Source: Ciona savignyi
Lineage: Eukaryota; Chordata; Ascidiacea; Phlebobranchia; Cionidae
DNA: 64,000 bases
Reading direction: 5' to 3'
Assembly: GCA_000149265.1 (NCBI GenBank)
Contig: CH002721.1
Location: forward strand, 935,503 to 999,502
Below are positions 62,333-64,000 of this stretch, in pieces. The notes beneath the pieces were generated by a model, which saw only the letters and a program-made list of their open reading frames with translations, did not search any database and was not told the origin of the DNA. The translations under genes and the position numbers were made by a program. The number at the start of each line of letters is the position of its first letter. The first letter of the stretch is position 1.

Positions 62333-62909
62333 GCCTAGTTATTATGGGATAAAAAATACTAATCGTTATCTTAACCAGTTTCAATTTAGAATGGTGTCAA
62401 TTTGTTATTTTTATTTGTGAGATGGCATGCAAAATCTTACCAAATGTTGGCGCGATCAGTGCGCCCTCAAACGCCCTTTTCCAGGTGGTGGTGGCCCATT
62501 GAGAACCGCGCCTACTCATGCTCGAAGCTTGCTACACGCTTATCAACAATGCTGTGAGAGAATGGTATAATTACTTTCTCTCACTTTAACATTCTCCGGT
62601 ATTTTTAATGCAGATACAAATACTAGGCAATACCATGCAAAGAATCTTACGTAATAATTAACTAAACTTAAACGTAAAAAATGTAGTAAACATGGCAAGT
62701 TAGTTATTACGACTGTCATCAGGTTACGTCATATCGCACCGGGTAGCAGTTGCTGATACAATGAAATTATTAGCTAATTTAATAATCTGGAAATAAGACT
62801 TTTGAATGATTTATTAAAATCTATAGGATTAAGAAAACAACAATTTTCTAGTAAAACTAAAAAACGTCTTAATTATGTTCGGCACACAACAACTCGGTAA
62901 CTGACAGAT

Positions 62910-63210
62910 TTGGCTTGATAGATTAGCGCGTCGCTTTTAGCCAAAGGGTTGCAGATTCGAAACTGGTCGCTAGCTAGTCGGTTGTGTTATTGCGCATGTC
63001 ACTTAAAGGGCGTTGACTGAACCTGGTGTAATAATGGATTCTACTAATTTTAAGGAAAGTCACAAGCATACACAACACACTACAATAGCTTCAGTAACCC
63101 GACGCTCATTGGGTTGTAACGGGGATAGAATATCCTATCCTAACCCGACTGTGGGTGAAAGGTAATTAACGATTGCCCGTATGGTAACTTAACGTTCCTT
63201 GCAAATATCC
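62910..63210 (+). mobile_element. tRNA-derived SINE, rearranged
   Basis: Head GATTAGCGCGTCGCTTTTAG, then GGGTTGCAGATTCGAAACTG, GTCGCTAGCTAGTCGGTTGT and ACACAACACACTACAATAGC. The tail word ATATCCTATCCTA occurs in the middle and is followed by the GATTGCCCGTATGGTAAC part, so the 3' section is duplicated or rearranged. Confidence 0.7.
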
Positions 63211-64000
63211 CAACTCGCGATACCCGTGATTGCTGCCGCTCTACGCGTTGGGAATCGAGTCTACAGGTTGGGAATCGAGTTCTTTATATAGGCAATATAA
63301 AGAATTGCAAGTCTTTTAAGCAGTAAGCTTACTATCGGAAACTACGGAAATACGGAAATTAAATTAGGAGCAAAGAAAATCCTCTGTAAACTCCAATGTG
63401 ATTTATTTTAGGATTAGTATAACTTTTGGAATTTCCTTAGAACTCAACTCTGTAGGATGGGTGTACTTATAATAAAAATCTATATCTCTCTCGGCTGTTC
63501 TAAGTCTTGCACGACGCTTAACAGAATAGGAATGTTATGACTAGATCAGGAATGCCAAGGCTTATGTAAGACCGATGTTGCTGCATTGGCGGAATTCTTG
63601 AAACTTGCAAATAATGCTGGCAATGAACCCGTGTGTGCTTTGCATAAATATTTTAGGCGCGTCGCTTAAAGCAAACTGGCGCCAAGTTAACAAACCACTG
63701 GGAAAAAAATGGGAAATGAATATATGAGAAAATCGTTTGTTTTCATCAAGTAAATCAGGTTGTACAGTGATTGTTAATCAATTTTCGCCTGTCATTCGCA
63801 TATACAGGATGCATACACCACTGGTTGTACCTTATTGACAACTAGTTTCTTACTCTTACATCATTATTACCTCTGATATAATCCTTAACATCTTAACACA
63901 CTGCCTGCAGATTGTAAATAGCCTATAAGTTATCTATATACCAAAGTGCTTCTTTATTGTCAGTGCTTCTTTATTGTTTCTTTAACCAAGAAAATCAAAC
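63210..64000. other. No gene recognised
   Basis: AT-rich sequence with a short local duplication (GGTTGGGAATCGAGT-like, twice near 63245-63275; AGTGCTTCTTTATTGT twice at the end). No coding region is supported. Confidence 0.35.

Overview
The window looks like a metazoan, most probably tunicate (Ciona-type), nuclear region. It is AT-rich, its genes are split into short exons by GT-AG introns, and it carries many copies of a tRNA-headed SINE with a (ATCCT)n tail that I associate with Ciona. It also holds a wide mix of eukaryotic DNA transposons, LTR-retrotransposon and LINE remnants. Nothing bacterial is present. The species call is an inference; no database could be searched.

Layout. 0.4-4.7 kb (minus): exons of an unrecognised gene whose phases fit together, including a tandemly duplicated exon pair; the gene probably continues beyond the left edge. 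5.1-6.0 kb: a full SINE and a fold-back element. 6.8-19.9 kb: about 13 kb of satellite DNA in two families. A 191-bp tandem repeat (about 33 copies) is flanked on both sides by a longer repeat of about 270 or 350 bp built round a palindromic module. The second array contains a near-identical 2.9-kb tandem duplication and an N gap. 20-47 kb: a transposon graveyard. It holds a TTAA-flanked piggyBac-type non-autonomous element, a Gypsy gag/RT remnant, a PIF/Harbinger remnant, a TTAA-flanked THAP-containing element with long inverted repeats (Kolobok/T2-like), a decayed hAT, a Gypsy RNase H fragment, LINE RT fragments, and a pogo/Tigger element broken by two later insertions.

47.8-51.4 kb: an apparently complete hAT transposon with terminal inverted repeats, a perfect 8-bp target duplication and a two-exon open transposase of 757 codons. 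It is the best-preserved mobile element here.

52.7-60.6 kb (minus): the one clear host gene, an R7-type RGS protein (DEP, DHEX, short GGL-like region, RGS domain). It could be assembled into 13 exons with matching phases and ends at a stop codon; its first exon was not found. Its introns and flanks hold SINE copies of different ages. 60.6-64 kb: no gene recognised; it contains an N gap, a small hAT-type MITE, a 28-bp tandem repeat and a SINE.
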